A stretch of DNA of 64,000 nt. Source: Cellulosimicrobium cellulans. Its GTDB lineage: Bacteria > Actinomycetota > Actinomycetes > Actinomycetales > Cellulomonadaceae. Below, one piece after another: positions 33,590 to 42,677 of the stretch. The stretch covers positions 1 to 64,000 of the forward strand of contig NZ_BJNZ01000018.1 of NCBI RefSeq assembly GCF_006539945.1. The letters run 5' to 3'. Position 1 is the first letter of the stretch; every line of letters starts with the position of its first letter. The translations under genes and the position numbers were made by a program. Under the pieces are notes generated by a model that worked only from the letters and a program-made list of their open reading frames with translations, searched no databases and was not told the origin of the DNA.

Positions 33590-34987
33590 TCAGAGAAGAC
33601 CGAGCTTGGCCGCGCACGCGGGCCACTGGCCCCAGCCCGAGCGGGCCTGGAGCGCCTGGGCGCGCTGCGTCTGCTCGGCGGCCGAGGCCTCCGACGGGAG
33701 ACCGGAGCCACCCATGGCACGCCACGTCGGCAGCGAGAACTGGTAGAGGCCGTAGTAGCCGTTGCCCGTGTTCGTCGCGGGGTTGCCACCGGACTCGCAC
33801 TGCGCGAGCGCACCCCAGACGCCACCGGGGGCGGAGCCGAGGTTCGCGGCCGGGGCGGACGAGCCGCCCGACGACGAGGAGGAGGACGACGACGAGCGCT
33901 GCTGCGTCTCGACCTTCGGCTGCGGCTTGGGGCGCTCCTTGGTCCCCTGCACGAGGATCTTGTTCACCGGGGGCGTGGTGACACCCTCGGAGACGAGCTC
34001 GCGCGACTCCTCGGCGCCGTCGACCGTCGTGACGCGGTGCACGGTCGTGTGGACGCCCTCGACGCCCTCCTGCTTCACGACCGGGTCGAGGTCCTTGAAG
34101 CGGTCGGCGTCCTCCTCGGTGACCGTCTCGAACGGGACGGCCTTCTCGGTGGGCACCTCCTCGACCTTCACGCGCTGCACGACGAGCGAGACCGACGCGG
34201 CGTCCGCCGCAGCCTCGGCGTCCTCGGTCGCGTCGGCGGTGGCGTCGGCGTCCGCGGCGGGTGCCGCCTCGGCAGCGGCGTCGGCCTGGGCCGCGGCGAT
34301 CTGGTCGGACTTCTCCACGTGGACGCGGTCGAGCTCGCCGAGCTGGACGCCCTGCTGGTCGAGGATCGCGTCGATGCCGATGCTGCCGTCGGGCGCGACC
34401 TTCGTCTCGCCGTCCGCGACGACGTTCACGGGGCCGTCCGTGTCGAGGCGGATCGGGAGGGACGCACGCTCGCCGGAGCGCGACGCCACGAGGCGCACGT
34501 CGCTGCCGCGCGTCGCGAGGGTCGTCAGCGCCTCGTCCGCGTCGAGCGCGGTGAGCCAGACGGAGGACTGGGAGCCGTCGACCTGGACGGGCACCTCGCG
34601 CCCGTAGCGCACGACGACGTCGCCGCCGCCGCGCAGGGCCGAGTCGACGTCGGGGACGACGAGGTCGCGGTCGCCCACGGCGACGTCCTGCTCGGCGAGC
34701 AGGCCCTCGACCGACCCGGCGAAGGTCGTGACGGTGGTGATCTTGCCGTCCACGTCGAGCTCGACGGTCTTGCGCGCGTTGCCGTAGGCGACGGCGCCGG
34801 TCGCGAGGAGGACGACGGCGGTGGCGCCGGCCACGAGGGGCCAGCGGCGACGGCGGGCGGCCGTGGCGGCGGGGCTCTGGGGGCTCTCCGCGGGGCCGTC
34901 GGTGGTGGTCTCGAAGGGGGTCAGGGGGGTGTCGGCGCTCTCGGGGGCGCCGGCCGCGTCAGCGGTCCGGTGGAAGGGGTTCTTCAC
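33590..34987 (-). CDS. Resuscitation-promoting factor, RpfB type
   Basis: A 465-residue membrane-anchored muralytic protein. From the N-terminus: a Thr/Pro/Ala-rich cytoplasmic part, one membrane segment (WPLVAGATAVVLLATGAVAYG, about residues 50-70), three DUF348 repeats (ELDVDGKITTVTTFAGSVEGLLAEQDVAVGDRD, then [16 protein letters not shown], then [17 protein letters not shown]), an Ala/Asp-rich insert, a G5 domain (VKVEEVPTEKAVPFETVTEEDADRF... KILVQGTKE), a Ser-rich linker, and the Rpf catalytic domain GVWGALAQCESGGNPATNTGNGYYGLYQFSLPTWRAMGG with the catalytic Glu and paired Cys. It cleaves peptidoglycan during growth restart. The GTG at 34985-34987 is used, but in-frame conservation suggests a possible earlier GTG at 35017. 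Position before ksgA-ispE is the conserved RpfB location. Confidence 0.93.
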   Translation of the reverse strand: MKNPFHRTADAAGAPESADTPLTPFETTTDGPAESPQSPAATAARRRRWPLVAGATAVVLLATGAVAYGNARKTVELDVDGKITTVTTFAGSVEGLLAEQDVAVGDRDLVVPDVDSALRGGGDVVVRYGREVPVQVDGSQSSVWLTALDADEALTTLATRGSDVRLVASRSGERASLPIRLDTDGPVNVVADGETKVAPDGSIGIDAILDQQGVQLGELDRVHVEKSDQIAAAQADAAAEAAPAADADATADATEDAEAAADAASVSLVVQRVKVEEVPTEKAVPFETVTEEDADRFKDLDPVVKQEGVEGVHTTVHRVTTVDGAEESRELVSEGVTTPPVNKILVQGTKERPKPQPKVETQQRSSSSSSSSSGGSSAPAANLGSAPGGVWGALAQCESGGNPATNTGNGYYGLYQFSLPTWRAMGGSGLPSEASAAEQTQRAQALQARSGWGQWPACAAKLGLL

Positions 34988-35248
34988 TCGGGTCCAGTCG
35001 TCGGGGGTCCCGGGCACGGGTGCTCGACGGCGCGTGGGCACCACCCGCGGACCGCGGCGGACGTGCGTCCTCCGCGGCGGGCGCACACGTGCGTCCGCGG
35101 GTCTCGAGCGGCCGATCCGGCTGCCGGCGCCACCCCGGCGCCCCTTCCCCAGGGCCCGACGACGGCGCACCGCCCGCGTGGTCCGGGCACGTCTCCCGCG
35201 GTCCGGAGGGACCGTGGCAGCGTGCCGTTCTCGCGCGAGCGACGTTCG

Positions 35249-35277
35249 ACCGTAACCGATCCGTTATCGAAGTCCAA
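35249..35277 (-). promoter_or_regulatory. Promoter of the first rpf gene
   Basis: On the minus strand: -35 TTGGAC (35272-35277), 17-bp spacer, -10 TACGGT (35249-35254). The spacer carries GATAACGGATCGG, almost identical in the second rpf gene. The transcript would have a leader of about 255 bases. The gap 34,988-35,371 contains this promoter, the leader and no other gene; I see no riboswitch. Confidence 0.6.
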
Positions 35278-35371
35278 CCCCCAAGCCGCTACGCTGGGAG
35301 GTTCTGTCCGTATTTCTACGCCTATGTCACAGGCACCTCCACGCGCTTCTCACCCGGCGACACCGTCGGCG

Positions 35372-36370
35372 TCACGCGCGAGGCCCCCCCTCCGCCACGC
35401 CTGAGCCCGCACGCCCCGACCGTGCGGCGCGTGCCCCGACCCGTGCCAGCGTCTCCGCGAGCCCGGGCGGGTCGAGGACCGTGAGGTCCACGTCGAGGCC
35501 CAGCAGGAATCCCGCGAGCTGGGCGAGCGACGTCCCCCCGGTCTCGAGCACGCACGCGTCGGGGCCGTCGTCGGCGAGCACGCCCGTACCCGGCGCGACC
35601 CGGTCCGCCACGACGCTCGCCGGCGCGTGCAGGCGCACGCGGGCGGGGTGCGCCCACGCGATCGACCCCACGCCGCGGACCACGTACGCGACCGCGTCAC
35701 CACCCGGCACGGGGCGCGGCACGAAGCGCGGGCCACCCGGTGTGCGCAGGCGCAGCCGGTCGACCCGGAACGTCCGCCAGTCGTCCCGGTCGAGGTCGAA
35801 CGCCAGCAGGTACCACCGCCGACCGACGTGGACGAGCCGGTACGGCTCGACCGCGCGGTCCGTCGCCGTGCCGTCGTGCGCCTCGTACTCGAGCCGCAGA
35901 CCCGTCCGGGCGGCGACGGCCGCCGCGACGTCGGCGAGCACCCGCGCGTCGACGGCGGGACCGCCCACCGGAGCGCTCGCGACCGCGGCGCGCAGCGCGT
36001 CCGCCCGGGCGCGCAACCGGGCGGGCAGCACGGTGTCGAGCTTGACGAGCGCGCGGCGGGCGGCGTCCTCGACCCCCGTGATCGACCCCGTGGCGGCGGC
36101 CCGCAGCGACACCGCGACGACGGCCGCCTCCTCGTCGTCCAGCAGGAGCGGCGGGAGCGCGGCTCCCGACCCGAGCCGGTAGCCGCCCGCGGTCCCCGGC
36201 GCCGAGCGCACCTCGTACCCGAGGAGCCGCAGCCGCTCGACGTCGTTGCGGACGGTACGGGTCGTGACGCCGAGCCGGCCCGCCAGCTCGGGTCCGGACC
36301 ACGTGGGACGCGTCGGGAGGAGCGCCAGGAGGCGCAGGAGTCGCACGGAGGTGTCGAGCACGCATCTCAT
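35372..36370 (-). CDS. WYL-domain transcriptional regulator (YafY type)
   Basis: A 332-residue regulator: an N-terminal DeoR-like winged helix (LLRLLALLPTRPTWSGPELAGRLGVTTRTVRNDVERLRLLGYEVRSAPGTAGGYRLG, residues about 10-66) and a WYL sensor domain (GLRLEYEAHDGTATDRAVEPYRLVHVGRRWYLLAFDLDRDDWRTFRVDRL). WYL domains bind nucleotide or small ligands. It diverges from a small VOC-family gene; an 8-bp-arm inverted repeat between them is a likely operator. The pair interrupts the conserved rpf-tatD neighbourhood and so looks like an insertion. Confidence 0.92.
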   Translation of the reverse strand: MRCVLDTSVRLLRLLALLPTRPTWSGPELAGRLGVTTRTVRNDVERLRLLGYEVRSAPGTAGGYRLGSGAALPPLLLDDEEAAVVAVSLRAAATGSITGVEDAARRALVKLDTVLPARLRARADALRAAVASAPVGGPAVDARVLADVAAAVAARTGLRLEYEAHDGTATDRAVEPYRLVHVGRRWYLLAFDLDRDDWRTFRVDRLRLRTPGGPRFVPRPVPGGDAVAYVVRGVGSIAWAHPARVRLHAPASVVADRVAPGTGVLADDGPDACVLETGGTSLAQLAGFLLGLDVDLTVLDPPGLAETLARVGARAARSGRAGSGVAEGGPRA

Positions 36371-36382
36371 CCTGCCCGATCA

Positions 36383-36403
36383 TGCGGAACCGTACGTTCC
36401 GCA
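36383..36403. promoter_or_regulatory. Probable operator of the WYL regulator
   Basis: TGCGGAAC and GTTCCGCA flank CGTAC, giving an 8-bp-arm inverted repeat. It lies 13 bases before the regulator's ATG and 91 bases before the VOC gene, in the divergent gap. Confidence 0.6.
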
Positions 36404-36493
36404 AGGGGTCCTACTGTCGTGGTGACGGGTCCCGCCGAGGACGCGACGACCACGACCCCGGGCGCACGCCCGGACGACGACGAGGAGTGCAGC

Positions 36494-36892
36494 ATGCTGC
36501 GAGGGATGGCGACGTCGAACCTGTGGGCCGACGACCTGGAGGCCGCGTCCGCGTGGTACGCCCAGGTGCTCGGGACCGAGCCCTACTACGTGGTGCCGGG
36601 CGGGTACGTGGAGTTCCGCGTCGGCGACCGTCAGGACGAGCTCGGGATCATCGCCCGGTCGTGGTCACCGCACCCGCAGCCGGAGACGCCCGGCGGCGTC
36701 ATCGTGAACTGGCACGTCGACGACGTGCGCGAGGCGTTCGCCCGGCTGCTCGCGCTGGGCGCGACCGAGTACGAGGGCGTCGTCGAGCGCGGGCAGGGCG
36801 AGGGCTTCGTCACGGCCTCGGTCGTGGACCCGTTCGGCAACGTGCTGGGGATCATGCAGAACCCGCACTACCTGGAGATGCTCGAGCGGTAG
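36494..36892 (+). CDS. VOC-superfamily (glyoxalase/bleomycin-resistance fold) protein
   Basis: A 132-residue single-domain protein: TSNLWADDLEAASAWYAQVLGTEPYYVVPGGYVEFRVGDRQDELGIIA, then VIVNWHVDDVREAFARLLALGATEYEGVVERG and VDPFGNVLGIMQNPHYLEML. The repeated beta-alpha-beta-beta-beta pattern and end motif DPFGNVLGI identify the VOC fold, which binds metal or small molecules and often gives resistance or a lyase activity. GAGGAG precedes the ATG at 36494. It is probably controlled by the divergent WYL regulator. Substrate unknown. Confidence 0.9.
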   Translation: MLRGMATSNLWADDLEAASAWYAQVLGTEPYYVVPGGYVEFRVGDRQDELGIIARSWSPHPQPETPGGVIVNWHVDDVREAFARLLALGATEYEGVVERGQGEGFVTASVVDPFGNVLGIMQNPHYLEMLER

Positions 36893-36912
36893 CCGACCTC
36901 CCGGCGCCGGCG

Positions 36913-38079
36913 TCAGTACCAGCCCTTGGCCACGGAGTGGGACCACGCCGAGCACGGCGTGCCGTACCGGCTCTCGATGTAGCCGAGGCCCCACGTGATC
37001 TGGGTCGCCGGGTTGGTGCGCCAGTCGGCTCCGGCGCTGGACATCTTGGAGCCGGGCAGCGCCTGCGGGATCCCGTACGCGCTCGAGCTCGGGTTGTCGG
37101 CGTCGACGCGCCAGTTGCTCTCCTTGGTCCAGAGCTTGTCGAGGCAGACGAACTGGTCGTCGCCCCAGCCGCGCTGGGCCGCGAGCGAACGGCCGATCGC
37201 CCGGGCCGAGCCCGGGTCCACCGAGACGGAGACGTCCATCGTCCCGATCTTGATGATCTCGTCGCGCGGCTCCGTCGTGACCGTGCGCGTGAGGACCGTG
37301 CGCGAGACCTCGGCGCCGCCGAGCGTCTGGACGGCGTACGTCGTGGTCGCCTCGCCCACGCGGCCGGACTGGACGACCACCCGGTGCCCCTTCGGCAGGT
37401 TCGGGTCCTCGACCTCCTCCGTGGCGAAGGGCAGCACCTCGGTGACGGTCGTCGCGGACGCGGCGGCCCGGCTCACGAGGACGAGCATGCCGTCGACCGC
37501 GGCCGCGTCGAGCGGCGCGGACGTGCTGTCGCCCTCGGCGAGCACGATGCCGGCCGTCGCGAGCACGCCGCGCACCGTGGGCTCCGCCGTCGTGATGGGC
37601 ATGACCGCGCCGTCGACGGCGACGTGCACGGTCTTGAGCGTGGAGACCCGGATCGGGTCGCGGCCGAGCGCCTGGGTGCGCGAGACCTCGGTGACGGCGC
37701 CCTCGGCGCGCGGCCCGAGGTACGTGAGGAGCTCCCCGACGGTGCGCGCGGTCGTCGAGATCGTCTGGACCTGGCCGTCGATCTCGATCGTCACGTCGTG
37801 GCTCGACCGGACGACGATCGTGCTGCCGTCGCGCGCGGGGTCCGCCAGGCCCGGCTCGACGAGGTCCTCCGCGCCGACCGCGACGTCCTGGTAGTCGAGC
37901 ACCTCGGCGACCGTGCGCCCGTACGCGGAGACGTCGTGCAGCTCGCCGTCCACGTCGAGCGTGACGCTCTTCTGGAGCGAGGCGAACGCACCCGTGACGA
38001 CCACCAGGCTCGCGACGACGACGCCCTGGGCCGCCAGCCGTTGCAGGCGCCGGCGACCGGTTCCGTCAGGTGCGAGCAC
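36913..38079 (-). CDS. Rpf-family cell-wall protein (DUF348-G5-transglycosylase-like)
   Basis: A 388-residue membrane-anchored protein. The GTG at 38077-38079 has AGAAGGGA upstream. After the basic start (GTGRRRLQRLAAQG) there is one membrane segment (VVVASLVVVTGAFASL), DUF348 repeats (SVTLDVDGELHDVSAYGRTVAEVLDYQDVAVG, IEIDGQVQTISTTARTVGELLTYLG, VHVAVDGAVMPITTAEPTVRGVLATAGIVLAEG), a G5 domain (TEVLPFATEEVEDPNLPKGH...EIIKIGT) and a C-terminal lytic-transglycosylase-like domain with [36 protein letters not shown]. This C-terminal domain differs from the Rpf domain of the first paralogue and matches that of the gene at 41,132. It shares the rpf promoter motif. Confidence 0.9.
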   Translation of the reverse strand: MLAPDGTGRRRLQRLAAQGVVVASLVVVTGAFASLQKSVTLDVDGELHDVSAYGRTVAEVLDYQDVAVGAEDLVEPGLADPARDGSTIVVRSSHDVTIEIDGQVQTISTTARTVGELLTYLGPRAEGAVTEVSRTQALGRDPIRVSTLKTVHVAVDGAVMPITTAEPTVRGVLATAGIVLAEGDSTSAPLDAAAVDGMLVLVSRAAASATTVTEVLPFATEEVEDPNLPKGHRVVVQSGRVGEATTTYAVQTLGGAEVSRTVLTRTVTTEPRDEIIKIGTMDVSVSVDPGSARAIGRSLAAQRGWGDDQFVCLDKLWTKESNWRVDADNPSSSAYGIPQALPGSKMSSAGADWRTNPATQITWGLGYIESRYGTPCSAWSHSVAKGWY

Positions 38080-38174
38080 GCGCGCGGTCCCTTCTGCGGG
38101 GAAGCAGCCCTCGGCGACCGCCGGAGGCGAGGTGGGGCACGTCGTCGGCGCACGGCGCGCGACGCACGGACCCG

Positions 38175-38203
38175 ACCGTAGCCGAAACGTCACCCAGGAC
38201 GAA
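38175..38203 (-). promoter_or_regulatory. Promoter of the rpf-family gene (shared motif)
   Basis: On the minus strand -10 TACGGT (38175-38180) with 17 bp to TTCGTC (38198-38203). The block TGACGTTTCGGCTACGGTCG resembles the two rpf promoters (TAACGnATCGGTTACGGTCG). It lies about 100 bases before the GTG. Confidence 0.5.
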
Positions 38204-38256
38204 ACCTCCGGTTCGCCCGGAACGGGCGGTGACGTGTGGCGCCCCGCCGGCCCGCG

Positions 38257-39210
38257 TCACCAGGGCCCGTAGACCGCGACGGACGTCGCGGCGAGGCGCT
38301 CGCACACGTCCGCGAGCGGCAGGTCCACGACCTCGGCGACCGTACGCACGGTCGTCGGCAGCACGTACGGGGCGTTGGGGCGGCCCCGGTACGGGTGCGG
38401 CGTGAGGTAGGGCGCGTCCGTCTCGACCAGCACCTGCCCGAGCGGCACCTCCCGCAGGGCCGCACGCAGCTCGTCGTTCGCGCGGAACGTCACCGGGCCG
38501 GCGAAGGACAGGAACCAGCCCTGCTCCGCGCAGAACCGGGCCATCGCGGCGTCGCCCGAGTAGCAGTGGAACACCGTCCGCTCCGGAGCGCCGTCGCGCG
38601 CGAGCACGTCGAGCACCTCGGCGTGCGCGTCGCGGTCGTGGATCTGCAGCGCGAGGCCCAGCTCCTTCGCGAGGGCGACGTGCGAACGGAACGCCTCGCG
38701 CTGTACGACCTCCCCCTGCGGGCCTGTACGGAACAGGTCCATCCCCGTCTCGCCGATCGCCCGCACGCGGTCGTTGCCGCGCGCGATCGTGGCGATCTCG
38801 GCGACGGCGTCGTCGAGCGGGACGTCGTGGTGCGGTCGCGGGTCGGGCTCGAGCCCGTCCGGCCCCACCTCGCGGACCCCGCCGTGCAGCACCGCCTCGT
38901 TGGGATGGATCGCGACGGCCCCGAGCAGCCGTCCGACGCCCTGCTCGGCGGCCGACGTCGTGTCCCATGCCGCGAGGTCACCGCGCAGCAGGGCGTCCGT
39001 CCAGCGGGCGGCGGGCAGGTCGCACCCGACCTGCACGACCCGGTCGACCCCCACGGCCGCCGCCCGCGCGAGGTGGTCCGTGACGCGCGGGGCGGGGACG
39101 TCGTCGGGCAGCACGTGCCCGATCGAGTCGAGGTGCGTGTGGTTGTCCACCACGGGGACGGGCAGCGGCTCCGGGTCGGGCGGCCACCCGCGCTCGCGCT
39201 GCTTCGCCAC
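38257..39210 (-). CDS. tatD: TatD-family metal-dependent hydrolase (deoxyribonuclease)
   Basis: A 317-residue TIM-barrel hydrolase. Metal-binding motifs: VVDNHTHLDSIG (N-terminal His-x-His), AIGETGMDLFR (Glu and Asp), and ALQIHDRDAHAEVLDVL and VFHCYSGDAAMARF (His residues), ending with LVETDAPYLTPHPYRG. It is cytoplasmic and probably works in DNA quality control. The GTG at 39208-39210 begins two bases after the metG stop, forming the conserved metG-tatD pair upstream of an rpf gene. Confidence 0.92.
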   Translation of the reverse strand: MAKQRERGWPPDPEPLPVPVVDNHTHLDSIGHVLPDDVPAPRVTDHLARAAAVGVDRVVQVGCDLPAARWTDALLRGDLAAWDTTSAAEQGVGRLLGAVAIHPNEAVLHGGVREVGPDGLEPDPRPHHDVPLDDAVAEIATIARGNDRVRAIGETGMDLFRTGPQGEVVQREAFRSHVALAKELGLALQIHDRDAHAEVLDVLARDGAPERTVFHCYSGDAAMARFCAEQGWFLSFAGPVTFRANDELRAALREVPLGQVLVETDAPYLTPHPYRGRPNAPYVLPTTVRTVAEVVDLPLADVCERLAATSVAVYGPW

Positions 39211-39212
39211 GG

Positions 39213-41006
39213 TCAGGCGGTCTCGCGCAGGCGGTCGAGCTCCTCCTCGACGATCGAGTCGTCGAGCTTGGTGAACACCGGAGTCGGCTTGCCCACAGGG
39301 GTACCCGGCACGACGGCCTTCGGCTCCCACGTCGACAGGCCCTCGGCGCGGTAGTCGCCCGTGATGATCGGGTAGTGGCGCGAGTCGTCGTCGAGGTCGG
39401 TCACCTCGTCGATGCGCGGCTGCGGCGCGATCGTGCCCGTGCCGCCGAACGCCTCGTGCACCTGCTGCGCCGAGTGCGGCAGGAACGGCGACAGGATCGT
39501 GTTGAGGTCGCTCACCGCCTGGGTCACGGTGTGCAGCACGGTGGCGAGGCGGTCCGGGTCGGTCTTGAGCTTCCACGGCTCGGTGTCGGACACGTACTTG
39601 TTCACCTCGCCGACCGTCTTCATCGCCTCCGCGACGGCAGCGCGCTGGCGGTGCGTCGCGATGAGCTCCCCCACGCGCCCGAACGCGGTCGTCGTCGTGG
39701 CGAGGACGCCCTCGTCGATCGGCTGGCGCTGACCCGGCTCCGGGATGGCCCCGAAGTTCTTGTGCACGAGGTTCGCCGTGCGGTTCACGAGGTTGCCCCA
39801 GCCGGCGACGAGCTCGTCGTTCGTGCGGCGCTGGAAGTCGGCCCACGTGAAGTCGACGTCCTGCGTCTCCGGGCCCGCCGACGCGACGTAGTACCGGAAC
39901 GCGTCCGGCTGGTAGCGGGCCAGCATGTCGCGCACGTAGATCACGACGCCGCGCGAGGACGAGAACTTCTGGCCCTCGACGTTGAGGAACTCGCTCGACA
40001 CGACCTCCGTCGGGAGCTGGAGGTTCCCGTAGGCCCCCGGCGCCCCGCCCTTGCTCCCCCGGCCGTCGTAGCCGAGCAGCTCGGCCGGCCAGATCTGGGA
40101 GTGGAACGTGATGTTGTCCTTGCCCATGAAGTAGTACGACCGCGCCTCCGGGTCGTTCCAGAACGCGCGCCACGCGTCCGGGTCGCCGCTGCGCCGCGCC
40201 CACTCGATCGACGCCGAGAGGTAGCCGATCACCGCGTCGAACCACACGTAGAGGCGCTTGCTCGGGTTGGACTCCCAACCCTCCAGCGGGACGGGGATGC
40301 CCCAGTCGATGTCGCGCGTCATGGCGCGCGGGCGCACGTCGTCGAGCAGGTTGAGCGAGAACTTCAGGACGTTCGGGCGCCACTCGGTGCGCGTGCGCAG
40401 CCAGTCCCCCAGCGCGTCGACGAACGCCGGCAGGTCGAGGAAGAAGTGGTTCGACTCGACGAACCTGGGCGTCTCGCCGTTGATGCGGCTGTGCGGGTTG
40501 ATGAGGTCGATCGCGTCGAGCTGGTTGCCGCAGTTGTCGCACTGGTCGCCGCGCGCGCCGTCGTAGCCGCAGATGGGGCACGTGCCCTCGATGTAGCGGT
40601 CCGGCAGCGTGCGGCCCGTCGAGGGCGAGATCGCGCCCATGGTCGTCTGCTCGACCATGTACCCGTTCTTGTGGACCGTGCGGAACATCTCCTGCACGAC
40701 GGCGTAGTGGTTGCGCGTCGTGGTCCGGGTGAACAGGTCGTAGGACAGCCCGAGCTGGTGCAGGTCCTCGACGATGACGCGGTTGTACCGGTCCGCGAGC
40801 TCCTGGGGCGTCACGCCCTCCTTGTCCGCCTGCACGAGGATGGGCGTCCCGTGCTCGTCGGTGCCCGAGACCATGAGGACGTCGTGACCCGCCATGCGCA
40901 TGTGCCGGCTGAAGACGTCCGACGGGACACCGAAACCTGCGACGTGGCCGATGTGGCGCGGCCCGTTGGCATACGGCCACGCCACGGCCGAGAGGATGTG
41001 GGTCAT
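39213..41006 (-). CDS. metG: Methionine-tRNA ligase
   Basis: A 597-residue class I aminoacyl-tRNA synthetase. The HIGH motif is present as HIGHVAGFG, the zinc knuckle is [18 protein letters not shown] (four Cys), and the KMSKS loop is KFSSSRG. The catalytic core also contains WGIPVP and [15 protein letters not shown]. The anticodon-binding helical domain follows ([15 protein letters not shown]). There is no C-terminal tRNA-binding domain. The ATG is at 41004-41006. It is the first gene of the metG-tatD operon. Confidence 0.96.
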   Translation of the reverse strand: MTHILSAVAWPYANGPRHIGHVAGFGVPSDVFSRHMRMAGHDVLMVSGTDEHGTPILVQADKEGVTPQELADRYNRVIVEDLHQLGLSYDLFTRTTTRNHYAVVQEMFRTVHKNGYMVEQTTMGAISPSTGRTLPDRYIEGTCPICGYDGARGDQCDNCGNQLDAIDLINPHSRINGETPRFVESNHFFLDLPAFVDALGDWLRTRTEWRPNVLKFSLNLLDDVRPRAMTRDIDWGIPVPLEGWESNPSKRLYVWFDAVIGYLSASIEWARRSGDPDAWRAFWNDPEARSYYFMGKDNITFHSQIWPAELLGYDGRGSKGGAPGAYGNLQLPTEVVSSEFLNVEGQKFSSSRGVVIYVRDMLARYQPDAFRYYVASAGPETQDVDFTWADFQRRTNDELVAGWGNLVNRTANLVHKNFGAIPEPGQRQPIDEGVLATTTTAFGRVGELIATHRQRAAVAEAMKTVGEVNKYVSDTEPWKLKTDPDRLATVLHTVTQAVSDLNTILSPFLPHSAQQVHEAFGGTGTIAPQPRIDEVTDLDDDSRHYPIITGDYRAEGLSTWEPKAVVPGTPVGKPTPVFTKLDDSIVEEELDRLRETA

Positions 41007-41068
41007 GCGGGCGATCTTAGTCGGCCCGCGCAGCGCGCCGTGGGGTCGTCTCGGGGGGCCGGACGACG

Positions 41069-41101
41069 ACGGGCCCGCGACCTCGGAGGTCGCGGGCCCG
41101 T
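41069..41101 (-). terminator. Terminator hairpin of the second rpf-like gene
   Basis: ACGGGCCCGCGACCTC (41069-41084) pairs with GAGGTCGCGGGCCCGT (41086-41101); the middle base cannot pair, so the real loop is formed by the last few bases. It lies 31 bases past the rpf stop. Confidence 0.8.
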
Positions 41102-41131
41102 CCGGAGCCGGTCGGCTCGGGAGGTCCGTGC

Positions 41132-42409
41132 TCAGTACCAGTTGGTCGCCTGGGAGTGCGACCACGCGCCGCACGGCGAGCCGTACGAGCCGGCGATGTA
41201 GTCCAGGCCCCAGGCGATCTGCGTCGCGGGGTTGGTCGCCCAGTCGGCGCCCTTGCTCGCCATCTTCGAGCCGGGGAGCGACTGCGGGATGCCGTAGGCG
41301 CTCGACGTCGGGTTGTCCGCCCTCGGGTTCCAGTTGGACTCCTTGGTCCACAGCTTCTCGAGGCACGTCCACTGCGACCCGGTCCAGCCGCGCTCGGCGG
41401 CCATGAGCTGCCCGAGCGCGCGGGGGTCCTTGGGCCGCTCCTTGGTCCCCTTGACGACGACCTGGTCGACCGGGGCGGTCGTGACCTCCTGGGTCAGCTG
41501 CTCGCGCGACTCCTCGACGCCGTCCACGAGGGTCACCTCGAAGGTCGTCGTGGTGACGCCGTCGGCGCCCTTCTGCGAGACGACGGCCGGGTCGTCGCTG
41601 TACCGCGCGGCATCCGCCTTCTCGACGGTCTCGTGGGGCACGGGGGTCGTCGTCTGCTGCTGCTCGACGACGACGCGCTGCACGACGAGCGAGACCGTCG
41701 GAGCGCCCGGCTCGGGCGCCTCGACGCGCTGGACGCTCACGCGGTCGAGCTCGCCGAGCTCGATGCCCTGCTGGTCGAGGATCGCGGGGACGCCGACGCT
41801 GCCGTCGGGGGCGACGGTCGTCTCGCCGTCCGCGACGACGTTCACCGGGCCGTCGGTGTCGAGGCGCAGGTCGAGCGACGCGCGCTCTCCCGACCGCGAC
41901 GCGACGAGACGCACGTCGCCCCCGCGCTCGGCGAGGGTCTTCAGCGCCTCGTCCGCGTCGAGCGCGGTGAGCCAGACGTCGGACTGCTCGCCGTCGGCCT
42001 GGACGGTGACCTGCTTGCCGAGGCGCACCACGACCTCGTCGCCGTCGTCCAGCGCCGAGCCGGGGTCCGGCGCGACCTGGTCGCGCGCACCGACCTCGAT
42101 CCCGGCGGCGTCGAGCGCGCCACCGACCGAGCCGGCGAGCGTGCTGACGGTCGTCAGCTCGCCGTCGACGTCGATCGTCACGGTCTTGTCGGCCTCGCCG
42201 TACGCGACGGCGCCGGAGCCGACGAGCGCGACGGCGGTGGCCGCCGTGACGATCGACCAGCGGCGGCGGCGCGTGGTGCGCAGCGTCCGCGCGGAGCGGC
42301 GGCTCGGCGTCTCGGAGGTCTCCGGGGTGGTCTCGGTGGGGGCGGCGTCCGAGGTCGCGGTCTCGACGTCACGATTCTGGGGCGCGCGGAAGCGGAAGGG
42401 GTTGTGCAC
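41132..42409 (-). CDS. Rpf-family cell-wall protein, paralogue of the first rpf gene with a transglycosylase-type C-terminus
   Basis: A 425-residue protein closely related at its N-terminus to the gene at 33,590: a VHNPF... start, one membrane segment ([18 protein letters not shown]), DUF348 repeats ([62 protein letters not shown]) and a G5 domain ([25 protein letters not shown]... [11 protein letters not shown]). The C-terminus instead carries [38 protein letters not shown], like the gene at 36,913. It is therefore a hybrid arrangement. The GTG at 42407-42409 is used; an earlier GTG at 42439 is possible. It has the same promoter motif as the first rpf gene. Confidence 0.92.
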   Translation of the reverse strand: MHNPFRFRAPQNRDVETATSDAAPTETTPETSETPSRRSARTLRTTRRRRWSIVTAATAVALVGSGAVAYGEADKTVTIDVDGELTTVSTLAGSVGGALDAAGIEVGARDQVAPDPGSALDDGDEVVVRLGKQVTVQADGEQSDVWLTALDADEALKTLAERGGDVRLVASRSGERASLDLRLDTDGPVNVVADGETTVAPDGSVGVPAILDQQGIELGELDRVSVQRVEAPEPGAPTVSLVVQRVVVEQQQTTTPVPHETVEKADAARYSDDPAVVSQKGADGVTTTTFEVTLVDGVEESREQLTQEVTTAPVDQVVVKGTKERPKDPRALGQLMAAERGWTGSQWTCLEKLWTKESNWNPRADNPTSSAYGIPQSLPGSKMASKGADWATNPATQIAWGLDYIAGSYGSPCGAWSHSQATNWY

Positions 42410-42618
42410 TCTGGTCCAGTCGTCGGGGGTCCCGGGCACGGGGGTCGACGGCGCACGCGCGCCCCGGGGCGTCCCGCGCCGCGGCGCGGGCGTCACCCGG
42501 TTCGACCAGCCGATCCGGCCGTCCTGCGGGCCCCCGGCACCCTGGGTGCTCTACGGAGACCGCGTCCCACGGCCGGCCAATACACCTGTCCCCGGTGAGC
42601 GGCAACGCGAGACACTCG

Positions 42619-42647
42619 ACCGTAACCGATTCGTTATCGTGCTCCAA
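42619..42647 (-). promoter_or_regulatory. Promoter of the second rpf-like gene
   Basis: On the minus strand -35 TTGGAG (42642-42647), 17-bp spacer, -10 TACGGT (42619-42624). The spacer block GATAACGAATCGGTTACGG differs from the first rpf promoter by one base. The leader would be about 205 bases. Confidence 0.6.
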
Positions 42648-42677
42648 ACCGACTGGTCAGCCCGCGGGTCGTGCCCG

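Noticed and set aside
34988-35248. c-di-AMP (ydaO-type) riboswitch in the rpf leader
   Set aside because: Long leaders before rpf genes make it plausible, but I could not find the conserved GGGGUGAA and CCGUCAGCUAACC-like segments in this leader or in the one at 42,410-42,611.
38080-38256. Small gene between tatD and the rpf-family gene
   Set aside because: No start with ribosome site or plausible frame; the region contains a promoter motif.
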